Of a stretch of 64,000 nt of DNA, positions 61,301 through 64,000 are shown one piece after another. The position numbers and the translations under genes were made by a program. The stretch's first letter is position 1. Each line of letters starts with the position of its first letter. A model generated the notes under the pieces. The model saw only the letters and a program-made list of their open reading frames with translations. It made no database searches and had not been told where the DNA came from. This stretch comes from Diplosphaera chodatii (lineage: Eukaryota > Chlorophyta > Trebouxiophyceae > Prasiolales > Stichococcaceae): assembly GCA_032358165.1 (NCBI GenBank), contig JAALGY010000052.1, forward strand, positions 2,594,435 through 2,658,434. Reading direction: 5' to 3'.

Positions 61301-63600
61301 CGCGCCGGGCGTCGGCAGCTGCCAAGGACCCAGCAGCGCCGGGTGCACCATATCTAGAGACCAAGGTCGGTCTGCTCGCTGTTTGCCCTTGATCTGGCTT
61401 GCATCGGGGCCACTGACAACGTGCTGAACGACTCGCACAGCTGGCTGCAGGGTGTGGGTGTTCTGTGCGCAGCCTTTTGCCGTTATGACCATTTCCCGGG
61501 ACATGGCAACACCGGCCAGCTCATATCCAGAGACCAGGGTCGGTGTTCCTTCCGTTTGCCCCGCATCTGGGTAGTATCAAGGCCACTGATGACATGCTGA
61601 ACGATTGGTACAGCTGCGTGCAGGTTGCGGGTGCCCTGCGCGGCATGTCCGCCGTCACAAGCACTGCCCAACAGGTAACAGCGCCAGGGTGCTTGTAGCC
61701 AGAGTCCAGGGTGCATGTTACTACTGACGGCCCTGCATTTGGCTCGCACCGAGGCCCCTGATGACGTGCCAAACAATTTTGAAAGCTGGCTGCAGGTCTG
61801 GCATGGCCGGCGTGGCTGTGCATTTGCACTGGTAGCTCCGGGGACCTGGCAGCGCGCGGATACTCATAGCTAGAGACCAGGGTCGGTGTTTCTACTGATG
61901 GCCCTGCATCTGAGCCGCATTGGGGCCAGTGATGACGTGCTGAACGGCTGACACAGCTGGCTGCAGTTCTCAGGTGCCCCGCACACGCTGTTGACTCGTG
62001 CGCATGCTATTGATGACCCGGCAGCACCGGCAAGCACACACCCAGAGACCAGGGTCGACAAATCTTGTTACTGCCCTGCAGCTGGCTTGCATCGGGGCTG
62101 CTGGTCATGTGGTGACCGACTCGGGAAGCTGCGCGACGATTGCAGCTGCCTTGCTCGGCCTGCTGCGGCCGGCAGTTCGCACCGACAACCCGGCAGCGCA
62201 CTGGGCGCATCATACCCAGAGACCAAGGTGCATGCTCCTGCTGCTTGCCCTGCACCTGGCTTGCATCGGGGCCACTGATGATGTGCTGGACGAGTGGCAA
62301 CGTGGTGTGCAGCTGTGGGACGGCTTGTGTGGCTGTGCATTGGCACTAGTAGCTTCCGACAACCCAACAGCGCGCGGGTACCCATAGCCAGAGACCAGAG
62401 TGCATGCTCTTGCTGTCTGCCCTGCATCTGGGTAGTATCAAGGCCACTGATGACATGCTGAACGATTGGCACAGCTGCGTGCAGGTTGCGGGTGCGCTGC
62501 GCGGCCTGTCTGGCTGCCGGCAGCCCATCTGGGCACCCCACAGCGCCTGACACCCCATACCCAGAGTCCAGGGTGCGTGTTTCTGTTGCTTGCCCTGCAG
62601 ACGGCTAGCATCGGGGCCACTGATGACGTGCCAAATCACTTGCACAGCTGGCTGCAGCTTTGGGATGGCTTTTGTGGCTGTGCGTGTGCATTGGTAGCTT
62701 ATGACGACCCAACAGTGCGCGGATACCCATAGCCAGAGACCAGGGTCAGCGTTCCTGCTCGTTGCTCTACGTCTGACCTGCATCGGGGCCACTAATGACG
62801 TGATGAACGACTGGCACAGCTGGCTGCAGGTTTATGGGTGCCCTGCCGGGCCTGTCTGTCGTCACAGCCTACGATAGGTGACCGCAGCAACGTGCTCGTA
62901 CCCAGAGACCAGGGTGCATGTTTCTGTCAAACGGTCTCAACTTGAACTGCATTTTGGTTATTGATCACGTGCTGAACGACTGGTACAGCTGCGCGCAGGT
63001 TTGTGGGTGCTCTGCGAGGCGCGTCTGCCGTTGCCAGCTCGTATGGACACCCCGCAGCACTATGCACACCACACCAAGAGACCAGGGTGCGCATTTCTAT
63101 TGATCGCCCTGCACTTGAGTCGTAGTAGGGCCACCGATGACGTGCCAAATGACCTGCGCAACTAACTGCAGGTTTGGAAGGCCGGCGCAGCCATTCCGCC
63201 CCTGGCGTTGCTGCTGAGCACCCAGCAGCGCTGGGCATGCGATAACCAGAGACCAGGGTGAGCGATGTTGTTGCTGGCCACTGATCTGCCTGGCGTCTCA
63301 GCCACTGATGGCATGCTGATCGACTCTGCCAGCCAGCTGCAGCGTTGGGATGGCTTGTGTGGCTGTGCGTGTGCACTGGTAGCTCCCGTGACGACCCAGC
63401 CGCGCATGGACGCCCGTAGCCAGAGACCAGAGCGCATGATCTTGCTGTCTGCCCTACATTTGGGTGGTATCACGGCCGCCGATGACGTGCTGAACGAGTG
63501 GTACAGCTGCGTGCAGGTTTGTGGGTGCCCTGCGCGGCTTGTCAGCTAGCATCAGGGCCGCTGATGACGGCCTGAACAACTGGCACACCTGGCTGCTCCT
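58335..63600 (+). repeat. Subtelomeric satellite array, ~171-172 bp monomers, about 30 copies
   Basis: A landmark close to cCAGAGACCAGGGTG recurs at about 58448, 58619, 58789, 58960, 59127, 59297, 59470, 59641, 59812, 59973, 60150, 60320, 60491, 60663, 60835, 61006, 61178, 61352, 61528, 61698, 61870, 62041, 62215, 62388, 62560, 62732, 62902, 63077, 63246 and 63418. The mean spacing is about 171.4 bp. Each monomer has a second conserved block (GGGCCACTGATGACGTGCTGAACGA) and a third (GCACAGCTGGCTGCAG). Monomers are diverged but all in the same orientation. Open frames as long as 300 codons occur here and are by-products of the repeat. Confidence 0.92.
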
Positions 63601-63613
63601 GTTTAAACCCTTC

Positions 63614-63728
63614 CGATGGCGTGACGCCAGACAAGCTTGCGCAGGGCATCTGCAACTTGCACACAGCTGTCAGGATCGTTCAGCACGTCATCAGTGGCCT
63701 TGACACCACCGAAACGTAGGGCAAACAG
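63614..63728 (-). repeat. Inverted partial satellite monomer next to the telomere
   Basis: The reverse complement of this stretch reads as one satellite monomer: tttgccctacgtt..., the block GGCCACTGATGACGTGCTGAAC, CAGCTGTGTGCAAGTTGCAG and GCCCTGCGC. It is therefore a head-to-head partial copy placed between the last direct monomer (ending about 63600) and the telomere. Confidence 0.85.
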
Positions 63729-63729
63729 G

Positions 63730-64000
63730 TTTAGGGTTTAGGGTTTAGGGTTTAGGGTTTAGGGTTTAGGGTTTAGGGTTAGGGTTTAGGGTTTAGGGTT
63801 TAGGGTTTAGGGTTTAGGGTTTAGGGTTTAGGGTTTAGGGTTTAGGGTTTAGGGTTTAGGGTTTAGGGTTAGGGTTTAGGGTTTAGGGTTTAGGGTTTAG
63901 GGTTTAGGGTTTAGGGTTTAGGGTTTAGGGTTTAGGGTTTAGGGTTTAGGGTTTAGGGTTTAGGGTTTAGGGTTTAGGGTTTAGGGTTTAGGGTTTAGGG
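63730..64000 (+). repeat. Telomere, (TTTAGGG)n
   Basis: 37 heptamers of the plant/Chlorella-type repeat TTTAGGG run to the end of the window, G-rich strand 5'->3' toward the terminus, so this is a right chromosome arm. Two units are six-base variants (TTAGGG) at 63779-63784 and 63869-63874, separated by 12 standard heptamers. Confidence 0.98.

Noticed and set aside
58335..63600. CRISPR array
   Set aside because: Regular spacing, but the repeat unit is 171 bp, whole monomers are similar rather than short repeats with unique spacers, and this is a nuclear chromosome end.

Overview
The window is the right-hand end of a nuclear chromosome of a green alga. Coding exons are very GC-rich. Genes are broken by many short introns, mostly with GTGCG/GTGAG-type donors and YAG acceptors. 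The last 271 bases are a (TTTAGGG)n telomere. That repeat, with the gene content and intron style, fits a trebouxiophyte (Chlorella/Coccomyxa-like) better than Chlamydomonas, whose telomere is TTTTAGGG. The lineage is an inference. I spliced most genes by hand, requiring legal splice sites and continuous reading phase; coordinates are from those models.

Layout. (1) 192-17035 (+): a giant ubiquitin-specific protease of the USP9X/USP34 class. (2) 17523-21155 (+): a secreted-type protein with a Gly/Ser/Ala and Pro-rich linker followed by a Hedgehog-type HINT domain, carrying an apparent one-base frameshift. (3) 21667 to about 25917 (-): a Na+/Ca2+-exchanger-like protein with two EF-hands (plant NCL type). 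(4) 26414-28649 (+): homoserine kinase of threonine biosynthesis. (5) 28942-33795 (-): autophagy protein ATG16 (coiled coil plus WD40), divergent from (6). (6) 34607-45835 (+): three UIM-like motifs, a complete Ufd2/E4 core and, where the U-box should be, a BIRC6-type UBC (E2) domain; 36 exons read through in phase (1543 codons). (7) 46203-47962 (-): oligoribonuclease (DEDDh). (8) 47963-54113: a stretch I could not resolve, with several exon-like blocks and a Q-rich block whose reading frame is interrupted. (9) 54114-56180 (+): a coiled-coil protein with a tentative 2-oxoglutarate/Fe(II)-dioxygenase signature. (10) 56181-58334: no supportable gene, strongly pyrimidine-skewed in part. (11) 58335-63600: about 30 degenerate monomers of a 171-172 bp subtelomeric satellite, then a single inverted partial monomer, then the telomere.

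Functionally, three loci belong to ubiquitin or ubiquitin-like and autophagy biology: the giant USP, the E4-E2 fusion and ATG16. The last two are head-to-head and may share a promoter. The best candidate for an undescribed system is the E4-core/E2 fusion, which would place polyubiquitin chain elongation and ubiquitin conjugation in one polypeptide. Five introns in four genes appear to use GC-AG rather than GT-AG ends.
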